NCBI RefSeq assembly: GCF_900113735.1
Contig: NZ_FOQM01000009.1
Span: 1 to 64,000, forward strand
Reading direction: 5' to 3'
DNA from: Bradyrhizobium sp. Gha
GTDB lineage: Bacteria; Pseudomonadota; Alphaproteobacteria; Rhizobiales; Xanthobacteraceae
DNA: 64,000 bases
Part shown: positions 27,715 through 37,033 of the stretch, in pieces
Layout of the letters: every line of letters begins with the position of its first letter
Numbering within the stretch: position 1 is the first letter of the stretch
The notes under the pieces: model-generated
What the model was told of the DNA's origin: nothing
Databases searched by the model: none
What the model saw: the letters and a program-made list of their open reading frames with translations, nothing else
Program-made: the position numbers and the translations under genes

Positions 27715-28103
27715 CCGCTGCCGTGGCTGGCCGCGCGGCCGCTGCCCCCTGTGTCGCGCTCTGTCAACGTCCTCCGGCGGAAATATTCCACTTTACCTGC
27801 GCTACATCTCGCGCGGCGGAGCGCGGGTGCGAGGTCGGCACCCGGCCTTCCCTGCCGAGAGCGTGGAGTGACCCAAGCAAAGCTCGGGCGAATTGCGCCG
27901 CGAGGACGCGATGGTGTGTCTGCAATTCAAAATGAGGCCGAAACAGTGTAGTTGCCGCCCCACGCTCCGTCATTGCCTCGCTTCGCTCGCACTGACAAAA
28001 GCAGTGCCGGCTAAACATTCGGCAGTCGCGTATCGCAAGCTCGCCGGTGGACTTGCCCGCTCCAATCCGGTTGAATGGGCCAACCGAGTTCCAGGCACAA
28101 ACG
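27715..28103. other. 389-bp stretch without a gene
   Basis: No open frame here looks protein-like. A segment around 27950-28000 (gccgccccacgctccgtcattgcctcgct) resembles scattered low-copy intergenic repeat debris of Bradyrhizobium. The promoter of the small exported protein at 28104 should be near the right end. Confidence 0.5.
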
Positions 28104-28382
28104 ATGTCGAAATATCTGCTGATCCTGCTTTTGACCGCCGTGCCGGCTGCGGCGCAGGTGAAACCTGCTCCCAAGGCCTCGGCGGCGCGTCCCGACCCCT
28201 GCGCTCCGATCGGGCGCACCGCGGACGGCAAGCTGGTCTATTCCATGAAATGCGAGAACCTGCCGGCCCCGCCGCCGGCCGCGGCACAGGCGGAACTAAA
28301 GGAGGCTCCCGCACCGGCGGCCGCCGCCGAGCCGGAGACGCAGCGGAGCGGCATATTCGGCTGGTCTTACGACCGCAGGTAA
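28104..28382 (+). CDS. small exported Ala/Pro-rich protein
   Basis: The 92-residue precursor has a clear signal peptide (MSKYLLILLLTAVPAAAQ). The mature part has two Cys residues (DPCAPIG and SMKCENLP) that could form a disulfide, then an Ala/Pro/Glu linker and the ending RSGIFGWSYDRR. The family is not recognised. ATG 28104 is preferred over an upstream in-frame start because the signal peptide begins there; the ribosome-binding site is weak. It is separated by 90 bp from the purine gene cluster and is probably unrelated to it. Confidence 0.65.
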   Translation: MSKYLLILLLTAVPAAAQVKPAPKASAARPDPCAPIGRTADGKLVYSMKCENLPAPPPAAAQAELKEAPAPAAAAEPETQRSGIFGWSYDRR

Positions 28383-28472
28383 GCCGTTCTGCGCCACTTG
28401 CGCGAAGCCCGCCGGAATGCTCTTTGCTTGCAAGTTCCCCGCGGGGCATGCCCCCGCCGCTGAGAAGATCAG

Positions 28473-28886
28473 ATGAGCAAGCTCGTTATCCGCGCCGGCG
28501 ATTTCACGTTCGACGCCCGCTTCGAAGAGCAGGCGGCGCCCAAGACCGTTGCCGCGTTCCGCAAGGCGCTGCCGTTCGAGAGCCACATCATCCATGTGCG
28601 CTGGAGTGGCGAAGGCGTCTGGATGCCGCTCGGCGATCTCGACTTCGGCGTTGGCTATGAGAACCACACCAGCTATCCCGCGCCGGGCCAGATCATCCTC
28701 TATCCCGGCGGCATCAGCGAGACCGAGATATTGCTCGCCTATGGCGGTGTCCGCTTCGCAAGCAAGATGGGCCAACTCGCCGGCAATCATTTCATCACGG
28801 TGACCTCCGGTCTGGAGAATCTGGTGACGTTGGGCAAGAGCGTGTTGTGGAATGGCGCGCTACCGATTCGTTTCGAGGAAGTCTGA
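28473..28886 (+). CDS. DUF3830 protein (cyclophilin-like fold family)
   Basis: The 137-residue cytosolic protein matches DUF3830: PKTVAAFRKALPFESHIIHV, GDLDFGVGYENHTSYPAPG, YGGVRFASKMGQLAGNHFIT. The family has a cyclophilin-like barrel and no established function. Its stop TGA (28884-28886) directly adjoins the GTG start of puuE, so the two genes are translationally coupled. That supports a role in purine or ureide metabolism, for example acting on an unstable intermediate, but this rests on context only. Confidence 0.88.
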   Translation: MSKLVIRAGDFTFDARFEEQAAPKTVAAFRKALPFESHIIHVRWSGEGVWMPLGDLDFGVGYENHTSYPAPGQIILYPGGISETEILLAYGGVRFASKMGQLAGNHFITVTSGLENLVTLGKSVLWNGALPIRFEEV

Positions 28887-29822
28887 GTGACCGATACAAG
28901 CTACCCGCGCGATCTTCGCGGCTACGGCCGTAATCCACCCCACCCGCAATGGCCCGGTAACGCGCGCGTTGCGGTGCAGTTCGTCGTCAATTTCGAGGAA
29001 GGCGGCGAGAACAATGTCTTGCACGGCGACCGCGCCTCGGAAGCGTTCCTGTCGGACGTGCTGGGCGCGCAGCCGTGGCCGGGCCAGCGTCACGCCAACG
29101 TCGAATCCATGTTCGAATATGGCTCGCGCGCCGGCTTCTGGCGGCTGTGGCGGACGTTCGGCGAGCGCAAATGGCCGGTCACCGTGTTCGGTGTCGCCAC
29201 CGCGCTGAGGCGCAATCCGGAGATCGTCGCTGCGATGAACGAATCCGGCTGGGACATCGCGAGCCACAGCCTGAAATGGATCGAGCACAAGGACATGACG
29301 GAAGCGCAGGAGCGCGCCGAGATTGCCGAGTCGATCCGAGTCCATACCGAGGCCACCGGCTCGCGCCCGCTCGGCTGGTACACCGGGCGCTCCTCGATCA
29401 ATACCAACAGGCTGTTGATGGAGGAGGGCGGCTTCCTCTATCTCTGCGATTCCTATGCCGACGATCTGCCTTATTGGGTGAAGGGTGCGAAGGGCAAGCA
29501 GCTCATCATTCCCTATACCTTGGACGCCAATGACATGCGGTTCATCAATCCGCAGGGCTTTGCCGAAGGCGAGCAGTTCTACACCTATCTGAAGGACGCC
29601 TTCGACGTGCTCTATGCCGAAGGTGAGACCGCGCCGAAGATGATGTCGGTGGGCTTGCACTGCCGCCTCGCCGGCAGGCCGGGCCGCGCCGCGGGCCTGA
29701 TCCGCTTCCTCGACTATATCGGCAAGCACGAGCGGGTCTGGGTGCCGACGCGGTTGGAGATCGCGCAGCATTGGCATGGCAAGCACGCGCATCTTGCCAC
29801 TGATGCATTCGAGATTCGGTGA
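28887..29822 (+). CDS. puuE: allantoinase PuuE (polysaccharide-deacetylase fold)
   Basis: The 311-residue cofactor-type allantoinase opens allantoin to allantoate and is unrelated to the amidohydrolase AllB. Typical blocks are YPRDLRGYGRNPPHPQWPG, FVVNFEEGGENNVLHGD, GWDIASHSLKWIEH and LPYWVKG. The length equals that of Pseudomonas PuuE. It starts with GTG immediately after the DUF3830 stop. The UraD-UraH fusion starts 7 bp after its stop, so urate-derived products and allantoin hydrolysis are encoded together. Confidence 0.95.
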   Translation: MTDTSYPRDLRGYGRNPPHPQWPGNARVAVQFVVNFEEGGENNVLHGDRASEAFLSDVLGAQPWPGQRHANVESMFEYGSRAGFWRLWRTFGERKWPVTVFGVATALRRNPEIVAAMNESGWDIASHSLKWIEHKDMTEAQERAEIAESIRVHTEATGSRPLGWYTGRSSINTNRLLMEEGGFLYLCDSYADDLPYWVKGAKGKQLIIPYTLDANDMRFINPQGFAEGEQFYTYLKDAFDVLYAEGETAPKMMSVGLHCRLAGRPGRAAGLIRFLDYIGKHERVWVPTRLEIAQHWHGKHAHLATDAFEIR

Positions 29823-29829
29823 CAGCGCG

Positions 29830-30717
29830 ATGTCGCAGATCCCGCTCGCCGAGCTGAACGCCGCAAGCCAGGCGGATTTCGTCGCCGCCCTCGCCAATGT
29901 CGTCGAATATTCGCCTTGGATTGCCGAGCAGCTCGCGGCGCAGCGGCCGTTTGCCGGCATCAACCAGCTGCATGCCCAGCTGATGGCGGCGATCCAGGCT
30001 GCCGAACCTGACGTGCAGCTGGAACTGATCCGGGCGCATCCCGATCTCGCCAACAAGACGCAGCGCGCAGCCGGCCTGACGGCGGAATCGACCGACGAGC
30101 AGAACAGCGCGGGCCTCGATCGCTTGTCGGAGGCCGAATATTCGGCGTTCGAGCGCGTCAATAATGCCTACCGCGACAAGTTTGGCATCCCCTATATCGT
30201 TTGCGTTCGGCGTCACACCAAGGATTCCATTCTGCGTGATTTCGAGACGCGCTTGCGCAATATTGCCAAGACCGAGACGCGTCGCGCGATCGAGGAGATC
30301 GGCCGCATCTCGGCGCTGCGGCTCGATCAGCTCGTCATCGCCGACGACCACTTGAAGGTGCACGGCCGGCTCTCGACCCATGTGCTGGACAATCACGGCG
30401 GCAAGCCCGCGCTCGGGATTGCCGTCGAGTTGGTCGAGCTCGCCGCGCTCGGCGAGAGCCGCGTCATCGCGCGTGCGGTCACCAATGCGGATGGCCGCAC
30501 CGACCAGCCCCTGATCGGCGGCCGTCCGCTGCCGATCGGCCGCTACGAGCTCCGCTTCAACGTCGCCAGGTACTACGCCGAGCGTAACGTGCAGCTCCCC
30601 GATCCGCCCTTCCTCGACGAGATCCCGCTGCGGTTCGCGATCAGCGAGCCTGAGGGACACTATCACGTGCCGCTGCTGGTCACGCCGTGGAGCTACTCGA
30701 CGTATCGGGGGAGCTGA
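29830..30717 (+). CDS. bifunctional OHCU decarboxylase / 5-hydroxyisourate hydrolase
   Basis: The 295-residue fusion comprises UraD (residues 1-170) and UraH (about 180-295). UraD shows the catalytic His in LIRAHPDLANKTQ and the EQNSAGLDRL block; it decarboxylates OHCU to S-allantoin. UraH shows HGRLSTHVLDNHGG and ends in the hallmark YRGS; it hydrolyses 5-hydroxyisourate to OHCU. The fusion thus carries two consecutive steps after urate oxidation, and no urate oxidase gene is in the window. The 3' end overlaps the convergent dehydrogenase gene by 25 nt. ATG 29830 fits the domain start. Confidence 0.95.
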   Translation: MSQIPLAELNAASQADFVAALANVVEYSPWIAEQLAAQRPFAGINQLHAQLMAAIQAAEPDVQLELIRAHPDLANKTQRAAGLTAESTDEQNSAGLDRLSEAEYSAFERVNNAYRDKFGIPYIVCVRRHTKDSILRDFETRLRNIAKTETRRAIEEIGRISALRLDQLVIADDHLKVHGRLSTHVLDNHGGKPALGIAVELVELAALGESRVIARAVTNADGRTDQPLIGGRPLPIGRYELRFNVARYYAERNVQLPDPPFLDEIPLRFAISEPEGHYHVPLLVTPWSYSTYRGS

Positions 30718-33440
30718 TCGCCGAACTTGTCGTGCAGCGCCGGAAACAGCCGATCCGGCTTGAACGGCGGCGCGGTGAAGCGGATGCCGGTGGCATCGGT
30801 GATCGCGTTGCCGAGCGCGGCGGCGACGGGGTTATACGGGCTCTCGCTCATCGACTTCGCGCCCAACGGTCCGATCGTGTCTGAGGTCTCGGCGAACAAC
30901 ACTTCCGTACGCGGCACGTCCGCGAAGGACGGCAGATGATAGTCGCGGAATTTGGGATTGGCGACGCGGCCGCCTGCGTCGACCACCATCTCCTCATAGA
31001 GGGCCGCCCCGAGGGCTTGGGCAACGCCGCCCTCGACCTGACCGCGACACTGCATGGGATTGGCCACGATGCCGGCGTCGGCGGCCTGCACGCTCTTGAG
31101 AATCCTGAGCTCGCCGGTGCCGGTGTTCACGGCGACGCGAAAGCCATGCACGTTGAAGCCGACGGAACGTGGCGTTCCCGCGGAATTGCCTTGGGCCGCG
31201 AGCGGACGACCGGTCTCGCGCGCGAGCTTCGCCAGCTCGGCAAACGACATTCGCCGCATGCCGCTGACGACGAATTCGGCTTCGAGCGTGCAGCTCGTGG
31301 CATCGCAGAGCCACGCGCCGGCGGCCGCCGCCTTCAACTCTTCCGCAAGCTGCATGGCCGCGGCCTGGGTCGCCTTGCCGGCCACGAACGTACCGGTGCT
31401 GCCGTAAGCGCCGGTGTCGTGGCCGCCATGGGCCGTGTCGGACTGGCGCAGGCGAATCCTGTCGACGGTGGTCGCCAGCACGGTCGCGGCGATCTGCCGG
31501 TGCACGGTGCTGGTGCCGTTGCCGAACTCGGCGGTGCCGACGGTGAGATCGAAGCCGCCGTCGTCGTTGAGCGCGACGGTCGCATCGGCAATGTGCCCGG
31601 CGGGCGGCACGGTGTCGATCATGCTCAGCGCAATGCCATCGCCGGTCAGCCATTCCGGCGACAATTCGGGCTGCTCGATATCGGCCTGCATCGCGCGCTC
31701 GACGAGGTCGATGCACTGGTCGAGACCGTAGGAACCATAGAGCACATCGTGATCATCGGACGCCGGTGGCGACAGCATGGGATCGCCGGGCCTGACGATA
31801 TTGCGGCGGCGCATGTCATAGGGGCTGATGCCGAGCTGCTTCGCCAGTTCGTCGATGGCGGCCTCGACCGCGATCAGGGCTTGCGGCAGGCCATAGCCGC
31901 GAAACGCGCCTGCGGGCACCGTGTTGGTGTAGACGGCGAAGCCGTCGACGCGCTTGTTCGGGCAATTGTAGACGGCGATGGATTCCGATACCGCGTGGAA
32001 CATCACGGACGGACCGTGATTGCCGTAGGCGCCCGTGTTGGAGAGCACGTCGAGTTGCAATGCCGTGAGCTTCCCGTCGGCATTGGCGCCGGCCTTGATG
32101 TGGACCCGCATCGGATGCCGCGTCGAGGTCGCGATGAACTGCTCCTCGCGGGTGAGCTCGAGCTTGACGGGGCGCCGGGTCTTCAGCGCCGCCAGCGCCA
32201 GGATGTCCTCGACGAACATCTCCTGCTTGCCGCCAAAACCACCGCCGACGCGCTCGCAGAACACGCGGACCTTGTCCATGGGAAGCTCGAAGATGTTCGA
32301 GAGCGCGCGCCGGGTCAGGAACGGGACCTGTGTCGAGGTGCGGACGTTGAGCACGCCAGCCTCATCGAGCCAGGCAAGTCCGCCATGGGTCTCGAGCGCC
32401 GCATGCTGTACGCGTTGGCTGTGGAAAGTCGCAGCGAAGGTGACGGCGGATGCAGCCAGCGCCGAAGCGACATCGCCGAACTCGCCGTGTATCTCCGCGA
32501 CGAGATTGCGCTGGGCGTCGGCGACGCGGTTCGCGCTGGTCCTGTCAGGATGGACGAGCGGCGCGCCCGGCATCATCGCCTGCTCCGGGTCGATCAACGC
32601 GGGCAAGATCTCGTAGACGACCTTCAGCAGGCGGCAGGCCTCCTCGGCGGCGCCTTCGCTGTCAGCGACGACAGCCGCGACCTTCTGGCCGACGAAGCGG
32701 ACGACATCGTCGAGAATGCGGGTGTCCGCGGGGTCCATCCAGTCCTTCTCGTGCCGCGCCGTCGAGAACAACATCGAAGGCGCATCTTCATGCGTCAGGA
32801 TGGCGTGCACGCCTGCTACAGCCATCGCCGCCGATCTGTCGATCGAAACGATCCTGGCGTGCGGATGCGGCGAGCGCAGCAGCTTGATATGCAGCAGGCC
32901 GTCGATCTCGGTGTCGAAGGTATAATGCGCGGTGCCGCGGACGATGTCGGGGCCGGCAGGCGCCGGCAGGCTGCGGCCGAACGCACCGCCGGCTTCGACG
33001 CGCTCCTCGATATTGGTGTTGCCGTCGATCGCGTCCTCGATCGAACGATAGCCGGTGCAGCGACAGATGTTGCCCTTCAGCGCGGCGCCAAGATCGGTGC
33101 GCTGGGCCTGGTTCAGGGCGGCACAGGTGAGGATCATGCCGGCGGTGCAGAAGCCGCATTGGAAGCCCTGCGCCTCGAGGAAGGCCTGCTGCATCGGGTG
33201 CATACCGTCCTCGCCACCGAAACCTTCGATCGTGGTGATGGCGCGTCCCTCCGCACGAAACGCGGGGATCAGGCAGCTATGCACGGGCTCGCCATCGATC
33301 AGCACGGTGCAGGCCCCGCAATCGCCGGCGTCGCAGCCTTTCTTCACCCCGAAATGTCCGAGTTCGCGCAAGAACGTGCGCAGGCATTGGCCGGCGCGCG
33401 GCGCTTGCGGAAAATTCGTGCCGTTGATCTCGAAGCTCAT
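30693..33440 (-). CDS. molybdenum hydroxylase with fused 2Fe-2S and Mo domains (xanthine dehydrogenase type)
   Basis: The 915-residue protein starts with two 2Fe-2S domains (Cys36, 41, 44, 56; then Cys95, 98 and Cys126, 128) and continues into a molybdopterin domain (VGGGFGGKQE, substrate-channel AFRGYGLPQ, catalytic Glu in GAKSMSESP, then NPVAAALGNA). Its size and layout resemble Desulfovibrio aldehyde oxidoreductase, but a separate FAD subunit gene precedes it with an ATGA overlap (33437-33440), making a xanthine-dehydrogenase-like complex. The context supports hypoxanthine or xanthine oxidation to urate. Other purine-like substrates are possible. No XdhC maturation gene is present here. 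Confidence 0.92.
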   Translation of the reverse strand: MSFEINGTNFPQAPRAGQCLRTFLRELGHFGVKKGCDAGDCGACTVLIDGEPVHSCLIPAFRAEGRAITTIEGFGGEDGMHPMQQAFLEAQGFQCGFCTAGMILTCAALNQAQRTDLGAALKGNICRCTGYRSIEDAIDGNTNIEERVEAGGAFGRSLPAPAGPDIVRGTAHYTFDTEIDGLLHIKLLRSPHPHARIVSIDRSAAMAVAGVHAILTHEDAPSMLFSTARHEKDWMDPADTRILDDVVRFVGQKVAAVVADSEGAAEEACRLLKVVYEILPALIDPEQAMMPGAPLVHPDRTSANRVADAQRNLVAEIHGEFGDVASALAASAVTFAATFHSQRVQHAALETHGGLAWLDEAGVLNVRTSTQVPFLTRRALSNIFELPMDKVRVFCERVGGGFGGKQEMFVEDILALAALKTRRPVKLELTREEQFIATSTRHPMRVHIKAGANADGKLTALQLDVLSNTGAYGNHGPSVMFHAVSESIAVYNCPNKRVDGFAVYTNTVPAGAFRGYGLPQALIAVEAAIDELAKQLGISPYDMRRRNIVRPGDPMLSPPASDDHDVLYGSYGLDQCIDLVERAMQADIEQPELSPEWLTGDGIALSMIDTVPPAGHIADATVALNDDGGFDLTVGTAEFGNGTSTVHRQIAATVLATTVDRIRLRQSDTAHGGHDTGAYGSTGTFVAGKATQAAAMQLAEELKAAAAGAWLCDATSCTLEAEFVVSGMRRMSFAELAKLARETGRPLAAQGNSAGTPRSVGFNVHGFRVAVNTGTGELRILKSVQAADAGIVANPMQCRGQVEGGVAQALGAALYEEMVVDAGGRVANPKFRDYHLPSFADVPRTEVLFAETSDTIGPLGAKSMSESPYNPVAAALGNAITDATGIRFTAPPFKPDRLFPALHDKFGDQLPRYVE

Positions 33441-34264
33441 GGTGACGTTGATCCCAGGAGCTCGGCACGGATCTCCTCGGCAAGCCGCAGCGTCATGTGC
33501 TTGCGCCAGAGTGGCTTGCCGTGAATGTCGGTATGATAGAGATCGTCGGTGATCTCCTCGGCGATCGCAGCGCGAAGCGCGCTCGCATCGGTCGGCCCAG
33601 GAAACGAGATCTGGATCGGGCGGACAGTCGACGCGGTGACGGTCAGCTTCAGCGCGCCATTGCTGTCGAGACTTCCGATCAGAAGAGCCGCGGAGCGGCC
33701 GACCGGCGCAAGCGAGATCTGGCGAAAGGCGGAGCGGCGCTTCAGCGCGGCGATCGGAATATCGATCTGTCGCAGCAAGTCGCCCGCGGACAGGCGATTG
33801 CGCTGATTGCCGGTGACGAACTCGACGACGGGAATCCGCTGCTCGCCGCCGCTGGCCTTCCAGATGGTGCAGACGCCGTCGAGCGCCGAGGTGAGCGAGA
33901 TCATCGGCCCGGCCGGCAGCGACATGCAGAGATTGCCGCCGACCGTCGCCGTCTTCCAGATCTTGAAGGATGCGAGAAAGGCGCGGCAGCATTGGCCGAT
34001 CAGCGGTGCCGCCAGCCACTCGGCCGGACAGGCGAGCGCATCGAGTTGCGAGATCGTGCAGGTGGCGGCGATGCCGAGGTGGCTGCTCGTGATCGCCAGC
34101 GCCGGCCATTTCAGATCGGTGAGATCGACGAGCCGCGTGAGGTGGGTCTGCGGTTCCGAGAACAACCAGGTGCCGCCGGCGAGCCAGGCATCACCCGGCG
34201 TCCAAATGGGCAGTTCGGAGCGCGTTTGCGGATGGGAGACCGCTGTGATGGTATTCAAGTCCAT
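33437..34264 (-). CDS. FAD-binding subunit of the molybdenum hydroxylase
   Basis: The 275-residue subunit carries FAD for electron transfer to the acceptor. The FAD pattern is AWLAGGTWLF (about residue 30) and KTATVGGNLCMSLPAGPMIS; the C-terminal CO-dehydrogenase flavoprotein domain follows (ISLAPVGRSAALLIG). ATG 34264 is chosen because the domain begins there; longer starts add non-conserved residues. The stop overlaps the start of the fused Fe-S/Mo subunit. It is divergent from the 8-oxoguanine-deaminase-like gene across 164 bp, so a shared control region is likely. Confidence 0.9.
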   Translation of the reverse strand: MDLNTITAVSHPQTRSELPIWTPGDAWLAGGTWLFSEPQTHLTRLVDLTDLKWPALAITSSHLGIAATCTISQLDALACPAEWLAAPLIGQCCRAFLASFKIWKTATVGGNLCMSLPAGPMISLTSALDGVCTIWKASGGEQRIPVVEFVTGNQRNRLSAGDLLRQIDIPIAALKRRSAFRQISLAPVGRSAALLIGSLDSNGALKLTVTASTVRPIQISFPGPTDASALRAAIAEEITDDLYHTDIHGKPLWRKHMTLRLAEEIRAELLGSTSP

Positions 34265-34428
34265 GGCCGCGATAATGCCTGCGCCGGTGATTTGACTGAA
34301 GGGAAAGTCTTGCAAGACCAGCGCCAAGTGGCAACAAGAAGTGGCACAACGAGTCGCGGTCATCGCGCTCTCGGGCTGGCCCCTGCCTTGCAGGCCTGTC
34401 GTCAGCGGATGTCGGGGGAAGCAGGCGC

Positions 34429-35778
34429 ATGAGTGACGCAAAGCCGATCTGGATCAGGGATCCCCTCGCGATCCTCGCCGATGGTGCAGGGCACGGGATC
34501 GTCGTGAGCGATGGCCGTATCGTTGAACTCGTGCCCACAGGCGGGAGGCCTGCAACCGCAGACGTCACCGTGTTCGATGCGGGCGGACACGTCGTGCTGC
34601 CGGGTCTCATCAACACCCACCATCATTTTTATCAGACGCTGACGCGGGCGCTGCCGGCGGCGATGGACCGCGAGCTGTTTCCCTGGCTTCAGGCGCTCTA
34701 TCCGGTGTGGGCCAAGCTGACGCCCGAATCGCTGGAGCTCGGCGTGACCGTCGCGATGTCGGAGCTGCTGCTCTCGGGCTGCACCACGACGACGGATCAT
34801 CACTATGTCTTCCCGGCGGGGTTAGAGGAGTCCGTCGACATCGAGGTCGGCGTCGCAAAACGGCTCGGCATGCGCGTGCTGCTGACGCGCGGCTCGATGA
34901 ACCTGTCGCAGCGCGACGGCGGCCTGCCGCCTGACAGCGTCGTGCAGGACGAGGACACCATCATGGCCGACAGCGCGCGCGTCGTCGCCAAGCACCACCA
35001 GCGCGGCCCGGATGCGATGGTGCAGATTGCGCTCGCCCCTTGCTCGCCGTTCTCGGTGACGACGTCGCTGATGCGCGCCACCGCCGCTCTCGCCGACAAG
35101 CTCGACGTCCGGCTGCACACCCATCTCGCCGAGACCGAGGACGAGAACAAATTTTGCCAGCAGATGTACGGCTGCCGCCCGCTCGACTATCTCGAGCAAT
35201 GCGGCTGGCTCAATGCGCGGACCTGGCTCGCCCACGGCATCTTTTTCAACACTGAGGAGATGAAGCGCCTCGGCAGGGCCAGGACCACCATCAGCCATTG
35301 CGCGTGCAGCAATCAGCTGCTGGCCTCCGGCTGCTGTCCGGTGTGCGAGATGGAAGAGGCTGGCGTCGGCATTGGCATCGGTGTCGACGGCTCGGCCTCC
35401 AATGACGGATCGAACCTGATGCAGGAGGTGCGCGCCGCCTTCCTGCTGCAGCGCGCCCGCTATGGCGTGAGCAATGTCAGCCACAAGGATGCGCTGCGCT
35501 GGGCCACCAAGGGCTCGGCGGCTTGCGTCGGCCGTCCGGAACTCGGCGAGATCGCGGTCGGCAAGGCGGCCGACCTGGCGCTGTTCAAGCTCGACGAGCT
35601 GCGCTTCTCCGGTCATGGCGATCCGCTGGCGGCACTGGTGTTGTGCGGGGCGCATCGCGCCGATCGGGTGATGGTGGCGGGGAAATGGGCCGTGATCGAC
35701 GGCGCGCTTCCGGGACTGGACGTCGCGGATCTGATCCGCCGGCATAGCGCCGCGGCGCGGGCGATGCAGGCGGGATAG
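34429..35778 (+). CDS. 8-oxoguanine deaminase-like amidohydrolase (AtzB/TrzN subfamily)
   Basis: The 449-residue metal-dependent amidohydrolase has the metal pair His64/His66 in NTHHHFYQTLTRA, a further His in RLHTHLAETEDE, the His of SHCACSNQLLASG and the Asp of GVDGSASNDGSN. The family includes 8-oxoguanine deaminase and hydroxydechloroatrazine hydrolase. In a purine locus, deamination of 8-oxoguanine to urate is the best guess. GGGGGA precedes ATG 34429. The stretch to 35881 holds nothing else. Confidence 0.9.
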   Translation: MSDAKPIWIRDPLAILADGAGHGIVVSDGRIVELVPTGGRPATADVTVFDAGGHVVLPGLINTHHHFYQTLTRALPAAMDRELFPWLQALYPVWAKLTPESLELGVTVAMSELLLSGCTTTTDHHYVFPAGLEESVDIEVGVAKRLGMRVLLTRGSMNLSQRDGGLPPDSVVQDEDTIMADSARVVAKHHQRGPDAMVQIALAPCSPFSVTTSLMRATAALADKLDVRLHTHLAETEDENKFCQQMYGCRPLDYLEQCGWLNARTWLAHGIFFNTEEMKRLGRARTTISHCACSNQLLASGCCPVCEMEEAGVGIGIGVDGSASNDGSNLMQEVRAAFLLQRARYGVSNVSHKDALRWATKGSAACVGRPELGEIAVGKAADLALFKLDELRFSGHGDPLAALVLCGAHRADRVMVAGKWAVIDGALPGLDVADLIRRHSAAARAMQAG

Positions 35779-35881
35779 GAAAATAGCAGGAGGGGGCGAC
35801 CACAAGTGCCGGGTGCTTCTGGCCACCCCCTCCGAACCTCCTCCGGGAGGAGCAGGTCATTTGGTGAAAGCAAGAAGCGTG

Positions 35882-36958
35882 CTACTTGCCCGGCAGCTTG
35901 TCATCGATGCCCTTGACGTAGAAATTCATGCCGAGGATCTGGCCGTCGGCGAGATTGGCGCCCCCCTTGCACTCGATCTCCTTGCCATCTTGCCCAACAA
36001 CCGGGCACTTGAACGGATGCAGAGTGCCGGCAGTGATGGCCGCCTGGGCATCCTCGGCGATCTTTTTCACGTCGTCAGGCATGTTGGTATAGGGCGCCAT
36101 CGCGAACATGTGGCTGTCGAGGCCGCCCCAGGTGTCCTCGGACTTCCACGTGCCGTCGAGCTCGGCCTTGACGCGTTCGATATAATAGGGGCCCCAGGTG
36201 TCGAGGATCGAGGTCAGCTGTGTCTTGGGCCCGAACTTGATCATCTCGGAGTCCTGGCCGAAAGCGAGCTTGCCGCGCTCGCTGGCGATCTGCATGGCGG
36301 CGGGCGAATCCGTGTGCTGCATGATCACGTCGGCGCCCTGGTCGATGAGCGCCTTGGCGGCGTCGGCCTCCTTGCCCGGGTCGAACCAGGTGTTGGCCCA
36401 GATGATCTTGACCTTGATGTTCGGGTTGATGGTCTGCGCCGCGATCATCGTCGCGTTGATCCCGGAGACGACCTCCGGAATCGGGAACGAGCCGATATAG
36501 CCGAGCACGCCCGATTTCGACATCTTGGCCGCGATCAGGCCTTGAATGTAGCGGCCCTGATACCATTTCGACGAGTACGTCGACATGTTCTTGTCGCGCT
36601 TGTAGCCCGTCGCGTGCTCGAAATGCACGTTCGGGTATTTCTTGGCGACCTTCAGTGTCGGGTCCATGTAGCCGAACGAGGTCGTGAAGATCAGCTTGTT
36701 GCCGGCACGGACGAGTTGCTCGATGGCGCGCTCGGCGTCGGGACCTTCGGGGACGTTTTCGAGATAGGTGGTCTCGATCTTGTCGCCGAGCTCTTTCACC
36801 AGCGCCTGGCGGGCCAGCTCATGCTGGTAGGTCCAGCCGAGGTCGCCGATCGGGCCAAGGTAAATGAATCCGACTTTCAGCTTGTCGGCGGCGGACGCTG
36901 CGCTGAGGCTTCCGGCAAGCAGAAGGCCGGCAGCGAGCGCAAGAAGTGGTTTCCTCAT
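35882..36958 (-). CDS. BMP-family (nucleoside-type) ABC substrate-binding protein, system A
   Basis: The 358-residue precursor has a signal peptide (MRKPLLALAAGLLLAGSLSA) and a BMP/PnrA-like fold: LKVGFIYLGPIGDLGWTYQH, TTSFGYMDPTLKVAKKYPNV and GADVIMQHTDSPAAMQ. Family members bind purine nucleosides or related bases. It is the last gene of a four-gene importer, 75 bp after the second permease. An in-frame ATG at 36961 adds one Met. No lipobox Cys is seen, so it is likely a soluble periplasmic protein. Confidence 0.93.
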   Translation of the reverse strand: MRKPLLALAAGLLLAGSLSAASAADKLKVGFIYLGPIGDLGWTYQHELARQALVKELGDKIETTYLENVPEGPDAERAIEQLVRAGNKLIFTTSFGYMDPTLKVAKKYPNVHFEHATGYKRDKNMSTYSSKWYQGRYIQGLIAAKMSKSGVLGYIGSFPIPEVVSGINATMIAAQTINPNIKVKIIWANTWFDPGKEADAAKALIDQGADVIMQHTDSPAAMQIASERGKLAFGQDSEMIKFGPKTQLTSILDTWGPYYIERVKAELDGTWKSEDTWGGLDSHMFAMAPYTNMPDDVKKIAEDAQAAITAGTLHPFKCPVVGQDGKEIECKGGANLADGQILGMNFYVKGIDDKLPGK

Positions 36959-37033
36959 CATCAATCTCCAAGCATCAGGGGAAGCTACAATCCGCAACAT
37001 GCGCGCCCCATCGCGCACGCTGCGAAAACGAAA

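Noticed and set aside
30936..33524. 862-residue open frame on the plus strand
   Set aside because: It is antisense to the molybdenum hydroxylase, Arg/Gly/Asp/His-rich without domains; long antisense frames are common in GC-rich DNA.
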